Translations under genes and position numbers: made by a program | Assembly: GCA_041751955.1 (NCBI GenBank) | Contig: JBGSIB010000065.1 | Span: 1-64,000, forward strand | Direction: 5' to 3' | DNA: 64,000 bases | Source: UBA2040 sp041751955 | GTDB taxonomy: Bacteria; Bacteroidota; Bacteroidia; Flavobacteriales_D; Crocinitomicaceae | Shown here: piece by piece, positions 18,148 to 27,446 of the stretch | Layout: each line of letters opens with the position of its first letter | How positions within the stretch are numbered: position 1 is the first letter of the stretch | The notes under the pieces: generated by a model | Seen by the model: only the letters and a program-made list of their open reading frames with translations | Databases searched by the model: none | Told to the model about the DNA's origin: nothing

Positions 18148-19347
18148 ATGACTAAAAAAATAAATGCTTTTGTAGCAAACGTATCTTTATTGCTTCTTAT
18201 TGGCTTACTTTTCACTAACAATTTTAATGCCCAATCAACAAACCCGGATTTTGCTGCAATAAAAACAGTGGTAATTGATGCTGGGCATGGAGGTAAAGAC
18301 CCAGGTTGCCATGGCGCAAGCGCTCAAGAAAAACATGTATGTCTATCCATGGCGCTAAAGTTGGGCGCAATGATTAAAAAGAATTATCCTGACGTGAATG
18401 TCATCTATACGAGAGATACGGATGTTTTTGTTGAATTAGATGACAGAGCTAAGATTGCCAACAAAGCCAATGCAGATTTATTTATCTGTATTCATGCAAA
18501 TGCAGCTAGTTCGACAGCTGCAGGTACAGAAACATACGTCTTAGGGCTTCACAAAACAGAATCTCAACAAAAAATTGCTGAAAGAGAAAATTCTGCCATT
18601 TATTTGGAGGATGACGGAGGTGAGAAATACAAAGATTTTGTCTTGACCCCAGATGCGATTATTGCCAGACAGTTGCAATTGTCTGTATATCTTGATCAAT
18701 CAATTTCTTTTGCTTCAAAACTTCAATCTGAATTCACTAAAATTGGGCGCTATGATAGAGGAGTGAAACAAGCTGGTTTTTTGGTTTTATACAAAACCAC
18801 TATGCCAAGTGTTTTAATTGAAACGGGCTTCCTGACAAATCCTGCTGAAGAGAAATTTTTAAATACTGATGAATCCCAAACTTTGATGGCGAATAGCATG
18901 TTTGCAGCATTTAAGAGTTATAAGGATGAATTAGAGGGAGTTAGCTCTAAAACAGACGTAAAGGCAATTGAGAAAAAGGTTCTACCCGTCGAAAAAAAAG
19001 AAGTACCGAAAGTTGTTGATAAAGTTGAAGAACCGAAAAAAGAAATGCCTAAAGTAGAAAAAGTAATTACTACAAAAACAGGCGAAGTTGAGTTTAGAGT
19101 TCAAATTGAGACCTCAGATCGAGCCATTTCGCTGAAAGACTCAAAATTTAAAGGGTTGGAAGTTGAAGAATACCAACAAGATAAACTCTACAAATACACA
19201 ACAGGAAATTTCACAAATGATTTGAACGCGGCGAAAAAATTAAAGAATGATTTAGTGAATAAGGGATTTCAACATGCTTTTGTTGTTGCCTTTGTCGATG
19301 GAGAGCGAATTAGTATTGAAAAAGCTATTAAATTAGCAGAAAAATAA
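18148..19347 (+). CDS. N-acetylmuramoyl-L-alanine amidase (Amidase_3) with C-terminal SPOR-like domain
   Basis: Cleaves the bond between N-acetylmuramic acid and L-alanine in peptidoglycan, in the periplasm. The protein has 399 residues, with a signal peptide to about residue 28. The catalytic domain holds the zinc ligands His47 (DAGHGG), Glu61 (AQEKHV) and His116 (CIHANA), and the likely catalytic Glu225 (VLIETGFLTN). A charged Lys/Glu/Pro linker spans about residues 255-310. The last 85 residues look like a SPOR-type peptidoglycan-binding domain. It is followed after 4 bases by a GTG-started MCE protein. Confidence 0.9.
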   Translation: MTKKINAFVANVSLLLLIGLLFTNNFNAQSTNPDFAAIKTVVIDAGHGGKDPGCHGASAQEKHVCLSMALKLGAMIKKNYPDVNVIYTRDTDVFVELDDRAKIANKANADLFICIHANAASSTAAGTETYVLGLHKTESQQKIAERENSAIYLEDDGGEKYKDFVLTPDAIIARQLQLSVYLDQSISFASKLQSEFTKIGRYDRGVKQAGFLVLYKTTMPSVLIETGFLTNPAEEKFLNTDESQTLMANSMFAAFKSYKDELEGVSSKTDVKAIEKKVLPVEKKEVPKVVDKVEEPKKEMPKVEKVITTKTGEVEFRVQIETSDRAISLKDSKFKGLEVEEYQQDKLYKYTTGNFTNDLNAAKKLKNDLVNKGFQHAFVVAFVDGERISIEKAIKLAEK

Positions 19348-19351
19348 AATT

Positions 19352-20389
19352 GTGAAAATATCAAAGGAGATTAAAACCGGTGTTATTGCAGTATTTGCTA
19401 TTGGATTACTAGTTACTGGAGTCAATTTTTTAAAGGGTAATAGTTTTTTTGGTGGAGACGAAGTTTATTATGCTTATTTCCCAAATTCTGGACAATTAGC
19501 GCCTGCAAGTTCGGTTACTTTAAATGGAGTAGGTATTGGAAAAGTGCTGTCGGTAGACTACGTAGCCAATGGTACAGTCAATGAAAAGGTCAAGGTTTCA
19601 TTTAACATTCAAGATGAGAATGTAAAAATTCCCAAAGGATCAATTATTCAGATTGGAAGTTTAGATCTTTTCAATAAAGGAATGATATTGGTCTTGTCTG
19701 AAGATCTTTCGAAAGGATATTACAAACCAGGGGAAAAAATTCCTGGTGAAGTTGCAGTTGACATGGTCTCACAAGCAAAGGCCTACGCAGATCCGATTTC
19801 TCAAAAGCTTCAAACTATGATGGTGTCTATCGATAAGGTAGTGCAAAGTGTTTCAAACATATTGGATACAAATTCAACTCAAGTCATTGAAGGAAGCTTA
19901 GCTGAATTAAAGATTGCTATTAATAGATTCGGTAACGTTGCTTATGAAGCAGAATCATTGTTGTCCACTGAAAAAGTAAAGCTGGGTCGCATATTTTCTA
20001 ATATTGAAAATATTACTGAAAATCTAAAGAAAAGCAACGAAAAAGTAAATCAGATAATTGGCAATACCCACAAAATTTCGGAAGACTTAGTTTCGGCTGA
20101 TTTTAAAGCTGTTGTCGAACAAGCAAAAGGAACACTCCAAAGTGTGAACGATTTGATTTCGAAAGCCAACACAGGAGAAGGAACACTTGGAAAACTAGTG
20201 AAAGACGAAAAATTGTACTATGAATTGGTGCAAACGAACAAATCATTGCAAAACTTGGTTAATGATTTGACAGCCCATCCAGAAAGGTATATTCATTTTT
20301 CAGCTCTTGGCAGGAAAACCAAGGGCGTGACTTTGACAACTGACGAAGAGATTAAGTTAAAAAAGATTCTGGATACGGTTCCAGACTAA
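19352..20389 (+). CDS. MlaD-family (MCE domain) lipid transport protein
   Basis: The protein has 345 residues and starts with GTG at 19352, 4 bases after the amidase stop; no nearer ATG keeps the N-terminus. One membrane helix covers about residues 9-27. The MCE domain follows (about 36-115: YYAYFPNSGQLAPASSVTLNGVGIGKV), then a helical region that may form the tube seen in MlaD/PqiB-type proteins. The family carries phospholipids between the inner and outer membranes. No Mla ATPase or permease gene is adjacent, so partners must lie elsewhere. Confidence 0.88.
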   Translation: MKISKEIKTGVIAVFAIGLLVTGVNFLKGNSFFGGDEVYYAYFPNSGQLAPASSVTLNGVGIGKVLSVDYVANGTVNEKVKVSFNIQDENVKIPKGSIIQIGSLDLFNKGMILVLSEDLSKGYYKPGEKIPGEVAVDMVSQAKAYADPISQKLQTMMVSIDKVVQSVSNILDTNSTQVIEGSLAELKIAINRFGNVAYEAESLLSTEKVKLGRIFSNIENITENLKKSNEKVNQIIGNTHKISEDLVSADFKAVVEQAKGTLQSVNDLISKANTGEGTLGKLVKDEKLYYELVQTNKSLQNLVNDLTAHPERYIHFSALGRKTKGVTLTTDEEIKLKKILDTVPD

Positions 20390-20399
20390 AGTTTTAGAT

Positions 20400-21734
20400 A
20401 TGATTTCAATCATCATTTTTGCAATAATTAGTTTAGCTGGTTTTGGTTTTTTCTTTTGGAATATTATCAAAATTAGAAGTAATATCTTCCTCGGAAGGGA
20501 CATTAATCGAACGGATAAAAAATCGGATCGTTGGAAAACAATGATGCTCGTTGCATTAGGGCAGAAAAAAATGTTCACACGTCCAATACCGGCTTTATTG
20601 CACTTATGTATATACGCAGCTTTTGTTATTACTCAAATTGAATTAATTGAAATTATCATTGATGGCCTATCCGGAAATCATCGTGTTTTTCGGGAAAGTT
20701 TAGGTGGGTTTTATACTTTCATGATTAGTTTCATTGAGATTTTATCTTTCTTAGCTCTGTTCGCTACTGTCATTTTCTTAATAAGACGAAATGTCATCAA
20801 AGTGAAACGCTTGAACATGTCTGAAATGAAAGGTTGGCCCAAAAATGACGCGAATCTCATTCTAATCATGGAAATCATATTAGTTTCTTTTATTTTCACG
20901 ATGAATGGAGCGGATGAAGTGCTTTACAGAGAAGGATTTTCTCATGCGACAAATTTAGGAGATGGCTCACTTTCATTTACTTTTAGCCAATGGTTAGGAC
21001 CTTTGCTATTTGGTGGAATGGAAACAGAAACCTTGCATACTTTAGAAAGAATAGGTTGGTGGGGACACATTGCAATGGTTTTTGCTTTTTTAAATTATTT
21101 ACCATATTCAAAGCATTTCCATATTCTTTTGGCTTTTCCGAATACCTATTATTCGAATTTAGAAGCGAAAGGTCGCTTGACCAACATGGAATCCGTTACC
21201 AATGAGGTGAAATTGATGATGGATCCAAATGCTGACCCATATGCAACGCCTGCTGAAGGAGCAGCTGAACCGCAAAGATTTGGTGCAAAAGATGTGACTG
21301 ATTTGACATGGAAAAATCTTTTGGATGCTTATACTTGTACAGAGTGTGGGCGCTGTACTTCGGCATGTCCAGCCAATATCACAGGTAAACTACTTTCTCC
21401 TCGAAAAATCATGATGGATACGCGTGATCGTTTGACGGAACTGGGAGATGCAAAACGTAAGAACGGAAAGGAATTCGATGACGGAAAAAGTTTACTTGGA
21501 GATTACATTACCGAAGAAGAGATTTGGGCTTGTACGAGTTGCAACGCATGTGTTCAGGAATGCCCTGTTAACATAGACCCTTTATCCATTATCATTGATT
21601 TGCGTCGCTTCTTGGTGATGGAAGAATCAAAAATTCCGACGGAATTGGCGGGTATGTTAACCAATATAGAAAATAATGGTGCGCCATGGCAATTTGCTCA
21701 GACTAACCGGTTAAATTGGAAAGATGAAGCATAA
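20400..21734 (+). CDS. Membrane (Fe-S)-binding protein, HdrD/GlpC-like electron transfer subunit
   Basis: The protein has 444 residues. The N-terminal half has about five hydrophobic segments, resembling nitrate reductase gamma-type membrane parts. Two CxxCxxCxxxC motifs follow, with Cys313, 316, 319 and 323 and Cys378, 381, 384 and 388, each expected to bind a [4Fe-4S] cluster. The CCG-domain protein encoded two genes downstream is its natural partner; together they resemble a split HdrD or GlpC. A role in passing electrons between the quinone pool and a soluble donor is likely. The donor is unknown. Confidence 0.85.
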   Translation: MISIIIFAIISLAGFGFFFWNIIKIRSNIFLGRDINRTDKKSDRWKTMMLVALGQKKMFTRPIPALLHLCIYAAFVITQIELIEIIIDGLSGNHRVFRESLGGFYTFMISFIEILSFLALFATVIFLIRRNVIKVKRLNMSEMKGWPKNDANLILIMEIILVSFIFTMNGADEVLYREGFSHATNLGDGSLSFTFSQWLGPLLFGGMETETLHTLERIGWWGHIAMVFAFLNYLPYSKHFHILLAFPNTYYSNLEAKGRLTNMESVTNEVKLMMDPNADPYATPAEGAAEPQRFGAKDVTDLTWKNLLDAYTCTECGRCTSACPANITGKLLSPRKIMMDTRDRLTELGDAKRKNGKEFDDGKSLLGDYITEEEIWACTSCNACVQECPVNIDPLSIIIDLRRFLVMEESKIPTELAGMLTNIENNGAPWQFAQTNRLNWKDEA

Positions 21735-22143
21735 TTTAAAAGATACCTTTGTGAATGGTGAAAAAGTATCACCAATTCTTCCTGATGGAATGAAGAATTA
21801 CCTGATTGATATTGACGGTACGATTTGCGACGACATTCCCAATGAAGAACCAGAGAGAATGGCCACTGCAAAATTATATCCTGATGCATTGACCATTTTG
21901 AATAAATGGTTTGACGAAGGTCATATCATTACTTTTTTCACTTCTAGATTAGAAGAGCATCGTGAAGTGACTGAGAAATGGCTGCATAAAAATGGTTTTA
22001 AATATCATGGAATGGTGATGGGAAAGCCGAGAGGTGGAAATTACCATTGGGTAGACAATCATATTGTTAGAGCCACACGTTACGATGGACATTTCACAGA
22101 TTTAGTAGAAGTTAATACGACAATTGAAGTTTTTAAAAAATAA
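21724..22143 (+). CDS. Small HAD-superfamily phosphatase-like protein
   Basis: The protein has 139 residues. The HAD nucleophile motif DIDGT is at residues 29-33 (Asp29, Asp31). TFFTSR near residue 79 serves as motif II, and a WVDNH segment in the C-terminal part supplies the later Asp. There is little room for a cap domain. The gene overlaps the preceding Fe-S gene by 11 bases and ends 3 bases before the CCG-domain gene, so it is embedded in the redox operon. The substrate is unknown. Confidence 0.75.
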   Translation: MKHNLKDTFVNGEKVSPILPDGMKNYLIDIDGTICDDIPNEEPERMATAKLYPDALTILNKWFDEGHIITFFTSRLEEHREVTEKWLHKNGFKYHGMVMGKPRGGNYHWVDNHIVRATRYDGHFTDLVEVNTTIEVFKK

Positions 22144-22146
22144 CAG

Positions 22147-22938
22147 ATGAGCAACTTGAAAGTCCCAACAATGGCTGAAATGATGGCCGAAGGAAAAACT
22201 CCAGAGATTTTATTTTGGGTAGGTTGTGCGGGAAGTTTTGACGATAGAGCCAAGAAAATCACAAAAGCCATTGTCAAAATTCTTAATCATTGTAATGTTT
22301 CGTTTGCTGTTTTAGGAACTGAAGAAAGCTGTTCTGGTGATCCAGCGAAGCGTGCCGGAAACGAGTTTACTTTCCAAATGCAAGCCATGATGAATATTCA
22401 AGTTTTAGACGGCTATGAAGTTAAGCGAATCGTAACGGGATGTCCACATTGTTTCAATACTTTAAAAAACGAATATCCTGAATTGGGCGGAAATTATGAA
22501 GTTTTACATCATACGCAATTGATTCAAGATTTGATCAATACAGGTAAATTAGCGCTTCAAAACGGGGATACTTTCAAAGGAAAAAAAATCACTTTCCATG
22601 ACCCATGTTACTTGGGACGCGCGAATGATGTTTATGAAGCCCCACGACAATTAATTGAAAAATTAGATGCCGAATTGGTGGAGATGAAACGTTGTAAAAC
22701 AAACGGTTTGTGTTGCGGTGCTGGGGGAGCTCAGATGTTCAAAGAAGCCGAAAAAGGGAATAAGGAAATCAATATTGAGCGAACGGAAGATGCCCTTGAG
22801 ACCAACGCCAACATCATTGCAACTGGTTGTCCATTCTGCAATACGATGATGACAGATGGAGTTAAAAACTTTGATAAAGAAGAAACCGTAAAAGTTATCG
22901 ATGTGGCGGAATTAATCGCTTCAGCAATAGATTTGTAA
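22147..22938 (+). CDS. CCG-domain (Fe-S)-binding protein, HdrB/LutA-like
   Basis: The protein has 263 residues with two cysteine-rich CCG-type regions. The first includes WVGCAGSFDDRA, EESCSGDP and GCPHCFNTLKNEYPE. The second includes HDPCYLGRANDVYEAPRQ, LCCGAGGAQMF and GCPFCNTMM. Such domains bind an unusual [4Fe-4S] centre in heterodisulfide reductase B subunits and in lactate-utilisation LutA. It is co-transcribed with the membrane Fe-S protein, and the two probably form one electron-transfer complex at the inner membrane. Confidence 0.87.
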   Translation: MSNLKVPTMAEMMAEGKTPEILFWVGCAGSFDDRAKKITKAIVKILNHCNVSFAVLGTEESCSGDPAKRAGNEFTFQMQAMMNIQVLDGYEVKRIVTGCPHCFNTLKNEYPELGGNYEVLHHTQLIQDLINTGKLALQNGDTFKGKKITFHDPCYLGRANDVYEAPRQLIEKLDAELVEMKRCKTNGLCCGAGGAQMFKEAEKGNKEINIERTEDALETNANIIATGCPFCNTMMTDGVKNFDKEETVKVIDVAELIASAIDL

Positions 22939-22939
22939 A

Positions 22940-23383
22940 ATGGCATTTGAAAATTTTTCAAACGAAGCACGTGTTTGGCTTTATCAAGCAAATCGTGAGT
23001 TGACGGAACTTGAACGAACTTATCTGGCCAAGCAGTTGTCGATTTTTGTGGATCAATGGTCGGCTCACGGAAAGAAGTTAACAGCTGACTCAGCCGTTCT
23101 TGACGAATATCGCCTAGCAATTTGTGCCGAAGGAAATGTAGAAGCATCCGGCTGTTCAATTGATGCATCTGTAAGATTTATGAAAGAGATTGGTGCTGAA
23201 ATTGGCGCAGATTTTTTTGATAGAATGAAAATTCTTATTGAGTCAAACGGTGAGAAAAAATTGTTGCCTTTTCTCAATTTGCGTGAAAATCCTGAAACCA
23301 TAATGTATCATCCTGCGGTGGTAACACTAAAAGATTTAAGAGAGAAAGGCAAACTAACTGTAAATGAATATTTTACAGTTTAG
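22940..23383 (+). CDS. Conserved hypothetical protein
   Basis: The protein has 147 residues, is soluble, and has no signal peptide or membrane segment. It starts 1 base after the CCG-domain gene and is the last gene of that operon. Homologues of this type in Bacteroidota are, as I recall, sometimes labelled ABC transporter ATPase, but no Walker A, Walker B or signature motif is visible, so I do not use that name. A conserved-looking core is SIDASVRFMKEIGAEIGADFFDRMKI. Function unknown. Confidence 0.75.
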   Translation: MAFENFSNEARVWLYQANRELTELERTYLAKQLSIFVDQWSAHGKKLTADSAVLDEYRLAICAEGNVEASGCSIDASVRFMKEIGAEIGADFFDRMKILIESNGEKKLLPFLNLRENPETIMYHPAVVTLKDLREKGKLTVNEYFTV

Positions 23384-23391
23384 TTTTCAGA

Positions 23392-24390
23392 TTAATCCTT
23401 TTCCTGTTTTTTCTTCTTATCCAAACGTATTCCTGTTGTGATTTTCCAAGTAAAATAGCTTTGTCTATATTTTAAGTCTGTAAAACGTATGGACTTATTG
23501 TCAAAATCCAGTGAAAGAAAAGCGAAAAACTTTGGAACAGAATAACCGCCGTATAATTTCACATCGTACCTTGGAGCAAGGCCAAGGAAACCGCGACTTA
23601 TGAGTTGTGTTGTATAGAATTTTGCCTGAATAACTCCTCCTAATCCCAAAAAACCGCAGATTTGCCAATTTTTGTTTCGATGAACGTATGCATATCCTGG
23701 AACAAAACCAACATCCAAAGCAGCGTATGTGTGCGACATGGATTTATCATCTAAAGGATTTTGCAATTCAGTAGGAATAATTGGTTTTAAATCATTTGCT
23801 ACTCCATGTATTGAAATAGTAGGTTTTATGTACAAGGTGCCCAAGTCTTTCTCATAATGACCTGTTCTTCCAAAAACAGATGGCATATTAAAGTTTTTAT
23901 CAAAGAAATACCATGTGTTTATTGAAATACTACTCATCTGTGTGTTGGTTCTGATATCGTTGGGTTTGATTTTGGTCAAAGTATCATTCCAGACATAGGC
24001 ATTCTTTATCGCATAGCCTCTATAACTTTTGGCGTCTAGTTCAAAAAACCAATTTTTGATTTGAAAATTTGTTCCTAGATCAAAATAGGTTGAGCGCCCA
24101 AAACGGCTGACAGAACGCGTCGTTCCTTTGAGCGCAAAAGCTAGCCGCAAGGAAAACCATTTATACGAAACACCTAAACCAAGTACGGGATTAAAATTAT
24201 TTCGGTATTTGAGTTTATTGACATTTTCCTGAAAAGGATAGTTGATGCGAAAGGGAGCAGAAGCATATCCTATATCTGTGAATAGAACAATTTTGTCTTT
24301 GAACCTTGTGAAATAAGCCGAGGTATCCTCATTTTGGGCCCTTAGACCAAAAGACAAAACAAGAAATATGTAAAATATTTTATTGCGCAA
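23392..24390 (-). CDS. DUF4421 outer-membrane-like protein
   Basis: The protein has 332 residues. A short signal peptide (LRAQ near residue 19) is followed by strand-rich sequence with FTDIGYASAPFRINYPFQ and LGVSYKWFSLRLAFAL, which fit the DUF4421 family of Bacteroidota envelope proteins. Its start overlaps the end of the upstream S9 peptidase gene by 11 bases. Function unknown; a barrel or surface protein is likely. Confidence 0.7.
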   Translation of the reverse strand: MRNKIFYIFLVLSFGLRAQNEDTSAYFTRFKDKIVLFTDIGYASAPFRINYPFQENVNKLKYRNNFNPVLGLGVSYKWFSLRLAFALKGTTRSVSRFGRSTYFDLGTNFQIKNWFFELDAKSYRGYAIKNAYVWNDTLTKIKPNDIRTNTQMSSISINTWYFFDKNFNMPSVFGRTGHYEKDLGTLYIKPTISIHGVANDLKPIIPTELQNPLDDKSMSHTYAALDVGFVPGYAYVHRNKNWQICGFLGLGGVIQAKFYTTQLISRGFLGLAPRYDVKLYGGYSVPKFFAFLSLDFDNKSIRFTDLKYRQSYFTWKITTGIRLDKKKKQEKD

Positions 24391-26491
24391 TTCCTTCTAA
24401 ATCAAGAATAAACGTAAAAACACGAGCAATTTCTTTTCGTTCAGCACTCCTTCCTGATCCACCACCATGACCGGCATCCATATTGCACTCAAAAAGTAAA
24501 GGATGATCATCCGTTTTGAGGTCTCTGATTTTTGCAACATATTTCAGCGGTTCCCAATACTGTACTTGTGAATCGTGGTAACCCGTTGTGATAAAAATTA
24601 CCGGATAATTGGCTTTTACCAAGTTGTCATAAGGAGAATAGGTCAACATATAATCATAATATGGTTTCTCATTTGGATTTCCCCATTCTTCGTATTCACC
24701 GACTGTCAAGGGAATACTTTCATCTAGCATCGTTGTTACGACATCCACAAATGGAACTTGACTGATTACACCTTTCCATAGACTTGGTTCCATATTCGTA
24801 ATAGCCCCCATTAAAAGTCCTCCAGCGGAACCACCCATAGCGTACATTTTTTCCGAATGACATAAACCATTGTTTTTCAGGTGTTTTGCAGCCGCGATGA
24901 AATCGGTAAACGTATTTTTTTTATTGAGAAATTTCCCATCTTGATACCAACTTTCACCAAGGTATTTCCCCCCGCGAATATGAGCAATTGCAAACACAAA
25001 TCCTCTGTCCAGCAAGCTGATTCTGGTGGCAGAAAAGCCATCTGGAATTGTATAGCCGTAAGAACCATAACCGTACAAAAGGAGCGGGGCATTCGATAAA
25101 TCAGTATTTATGTGATAAACAATGGAAACAGGAATTTTAGTGCCGTCTTCAGCCGTTGCCCAAACCCGTTGCGATTTATAATTTTCACTTTTGAAGTTCG
25201 GATCGATTAGATTTTTTTGATGAATTAATTCTCGCTTTTTGTTTTTTAAGTCATAAGAGAAAACACTGGGTGGTAAAGTCATTGAATTATAGGCGAAATA
25301 AAATTTTCCACCTTCATAATCATCATTGAAAGCGAAACCTAGTTTGAAGGTTTCTTCCTCAAAGGAAATGAAGTCAATTTTTTGGCTTGCAATATCAATT
25401 AACTTTATTCTTTGTAAGCCATTAATTCTTTCCTCAAGAACGATTTTCGATTTAAAGACCAATGTGTTTTCAATCAATACTTTCGGATCAACCGCCTGAA
25501 TTATTTTACATTCTTCGAGAGATTTTGGAATTTTGGAGCAAAACAACAATTGTCTATTGTCGGCATTTTTATTTGAGGTGATATAAAATCCATCTTCATG
25601 ATAATCAATTGAATAGATGTGATTCGTCTCGCGTTTCAAAAATAATTTCGGTTTCAAATGTGGTTTATCGGCATCCAATAAGTGGATTTCAGAAGTCAAG
25701 GAGCTATACGAACCAATTTGAATGTATTTTCCTGTCATGGCTTTACCGATGTAAACGGAAAATTTTTCATCCTTTTCCTCATAAATCAAAACATCTTCTT
25801 TAGCATCTTGTCCCAATTTGTGTCGCCATACTTGATATTCTCTTAAGGTTATTGAGTCTTTTCGAACGTAATAAACCGTTTTATTGTCATTTGCCCAGAC
25901 GACATAACCATCCGTGTTTTCAATACTGTCCGATAGAAAAATTTTGGATTTATTGATTCTAAAATGAATGGTGTAATTTCGACGACCAACGATATCTTCG
26001 GATAAGGCGAGTAATTTGTTGTTGGGAGAAGGAACCCAATCACCAAGATCGTAAAATGTTTGTCCTTTCGCTCTCTCATTTTCGTCAAAAAACAATGTAG
26101 ATTTTTCACCATCGAGTAGGTATACATAAGCGTAATCCTTTCCTTCTTCCTGTCGAATTTGGTACATATTCTTGTTTAAAAAGAAAGGAGAACTCGTTTC
26201 ATTGGGATTTATCCTATTGTCAAATTCTTTTAAAATATTATCCTCCAAACCTTTAAGACGATCGAAATATGATTTTGAATAATCGTTTTCCTGAGTTATA
26301 TAGTCTAAAACTTCTTTGCTATCCCTTTGATTCATCCAATAATATGGATCAACACGACTATGATTGTGGTGTGTAAGAATTTTTTCTTTTTTAGCGGCGT
26401 TTGGAATAGGATATTGACCGAGACTTGTGTTGCTCATGAACAGAATAGGAATAATTATTTTAAGAAATATGGTAATATATCGCATGGACAT
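24380..26491 (-). CDS. S9 family oligopeptidase (oligopeptidase B type), exported
   Basis: A serine peptidase that should cut short peptides, in oligopeptidase B typically after basic residues. The protein has 703 residues, with an N-terminal signal sequence (to about residue 27), a beta-propeller domain, then the alpha/beta-hydrolase domain. The catalytic triad is Ser555 (GGSAGG), Asp640 (GYHDSQ) and His675 (DAGHGG). The start may be the ATG at 26491 or the one 6 bases later. It is divergent from the methyltransferase gene at 26587. Family known; substrate preference inferred. Confidence 0.88.
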   Translation of the reverse strand: MSMRYITIFLKIIIPILFMSNTSLGQYPIPNAAKKEKILTHHNHSRVDPYYWMNQRDSKEVLDYITQENDYSKSYFDRLKGLEDNILKEFDNRINPNETSSPFFLNKNMYQIRQEEGKDYAYVYLLDGEKSTLFFDENERAKGQTFYDLGDWVPSPNNKLLALSEDIVGRRNYTIHFRINKSKIFLSDSIENTDGYVVWANDNKTVYYVRKDSITLREYQVWRHKLGQDAKEDVLIYEEKDEKFSVYIGKAMTGKYIQIGSYSSLTSEIHLLDADKPHLKPKLFLKRETNHIYSIDYHEDGFYITSNKNADNRQLLFCSKIPKSLEECKIIQAVDPKVLIENTLVFKSKIVLEERINGLQRIKLIDIASQKIDFISFEEETFKLGFAFNDDYEGGKFYFAYNSMTLPPSVFSYDLKNKKRELIHQKNLIDPNFKSENYKSQRVWATAEDGTKIPVSIVYHINTDLSNAPLLLYGYGSYGYTIPDGFSATRISLLDRGFVFAIAHIRGGKYLGESWYQDGKFLNKKNTFTDFIAAAKHLKNNGLCHSEKMYAMGGSAGGLLMGAITNMEPSLWKGVISQVPFVDVVTTMLDESIPLTVGEYEEWGNPNEKPYYDYMLTYSPYDNLVKANYPVIFITTGYHDSQVQYWEPLKYVAKIRDLKTDDHPLLFECNMDAGHGGGSGRSAERKEIARVFTFILDLEGIAQ

Positions 26492-26562
26492 AAATATTAT
26501 CTAAAAATAAGTTTATTTCTTCTTTATTTCTTCTTCATACCCAAGAAATATTAATCTTTCCT

Positions 26563-26570
26563 TATTTTTG
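26563..26570 (+). promoter_or_regulatory. -7 box for methyltransferase gene
   Basis: TATTTTTG matches the Bacteroidota -7 consensus and ends 16 bases before the ATG at 26587. No good -33 TTG is seen at the usual distance. Confidence 0.4.
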
Positions 26571-26586
26571 ATGCCGATTAACAAGC

Positions 26587-27360
26587 ATGAAAAAACTATA
26601 CAAATTTTTATTAAACAAACTTCCTCGGCCACTTTTAATCCGTTTAAGTTACCCTTTTAAAAAGATGGCGCCTATATTATACAAAGGCAATAATGTGGAA
26701 TGTCCTGTTTGCGGAAAAAGTTACCGAAAGTTTTTATCCTATGGGTCTGATGTAGCGCACAGGGAAGGGGTTCTTTGCCCTGGCGATTTGACGCTTGAAC
26801 GGCACCGTTTGATGTGGCTTTATCTTAAAGATTTTTCGGATTTCTTTACCAAACCCAATTTGAAAGTTCTCCATATGGCACCTGAACAGTGTTTTTTAGA
26901 TAAATTCAAAGCACAAAAAAATCTTGACTATTTAACAGCTGATATTGTAAGTCCAATTGCTGACATACATTTTGATTTACACGATATTCCTTTGGAAGAC
27001 AATCGTTTTGATGTTATTTTTTGCAACCATGTTATGGAGCATGTGGATGATCCTTTGCAATGCATGAAAGAATTATTTCGTGTCATGAATCATGGCGGAT
27101 GGGCCATTATGCAAGTTCCGCAAGATTTTTCAAGAGCTGAAACCTATGAAGATCCATCAATTACAAGCCCTGAGGATAGAGAAAAACATTTTTGGCAAAA
27201 AGATCACGTTCGTTTATTCGGCAGAGATTATCCGGATTATATGAGAAAAGCTGGTTTTGAGGTAGATGAATTTCATCCGAAAGAAAAATTAGGTGCCGAA
27301 TTATTTGAGCGATACAAATTGCAACCGAGCGAAATCCTTTATATCGCCAGAAAAAGATAA
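26587..27360 (+). CDS. SAM-dependent methyltransferase with N-terminal zinc-binding-like segment
   Basis: The protein has 257 residues. Cys39 and Cys42 (CPVCG) with Cys64 suggest a small zinc site before the catalytic domain. A Methyltransf_11-type Rossmann domain follows, with VLHMAPEQ as the SAM-binding segment and FCNHVMEHVDDP as the later motif. Such proteins often modify sugars or lipids, but nothing here identifies the substrate. It stands alone between a divergent peptidase gene and a convergent thiolase gene. Confidence 0.8.
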   Translation: MKKLYKFLLNKLPRPLLIRLSYPFKKMAPILYKGNNVECPVCGKSYRKFLSYGSDVAHREGVLCPGDLTLERHRLMWLYLKDFSDFFTKPNLKVLHMAPEQCFLDKFKAQKNLDYLTADIVSPIADIHFDLHDIPLEDNRFDVIFCNHVMEHVDDPLQCMKELFRVMNHGGWAIMQVPQDFSRAETYEDPSITSPEDREKHFWQKDHVRLFGRDYPDYMRKAGFEVDEFHPKEKLGAELFERYKLQPSEILYIARKR

Positions 27361-27388
27361 AAGAACAAACTTAAGAAGACGATAAAAC

Positions 27389-27438
27389 GTCACAAAAAAG
27401 AAGAGGCGCGATTATTCGCACCTCTTCTTTTTTGTGAC
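27389..27438. terminator. Bidirectional terminator
   Basis: A very long hairpin: about 21 bases on each side pair almost perfectly (GTCACAAAAAAGAAGAGG with CCTCTTCTTTTTTGTGAC, one mismatch near the loop). The A run on one side and T run on the other serve both the methyltransferase (plus) and the thiolase (minus). Confidence 0.9.
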
Positions 27439-27446
27439 TATATTTT

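Noticed and set aside
22731..23168. 145-codon minus-strand frame opposite the CCG gene
   Set aside because: It lies opposite two strongly supported genes and shows no motifs.
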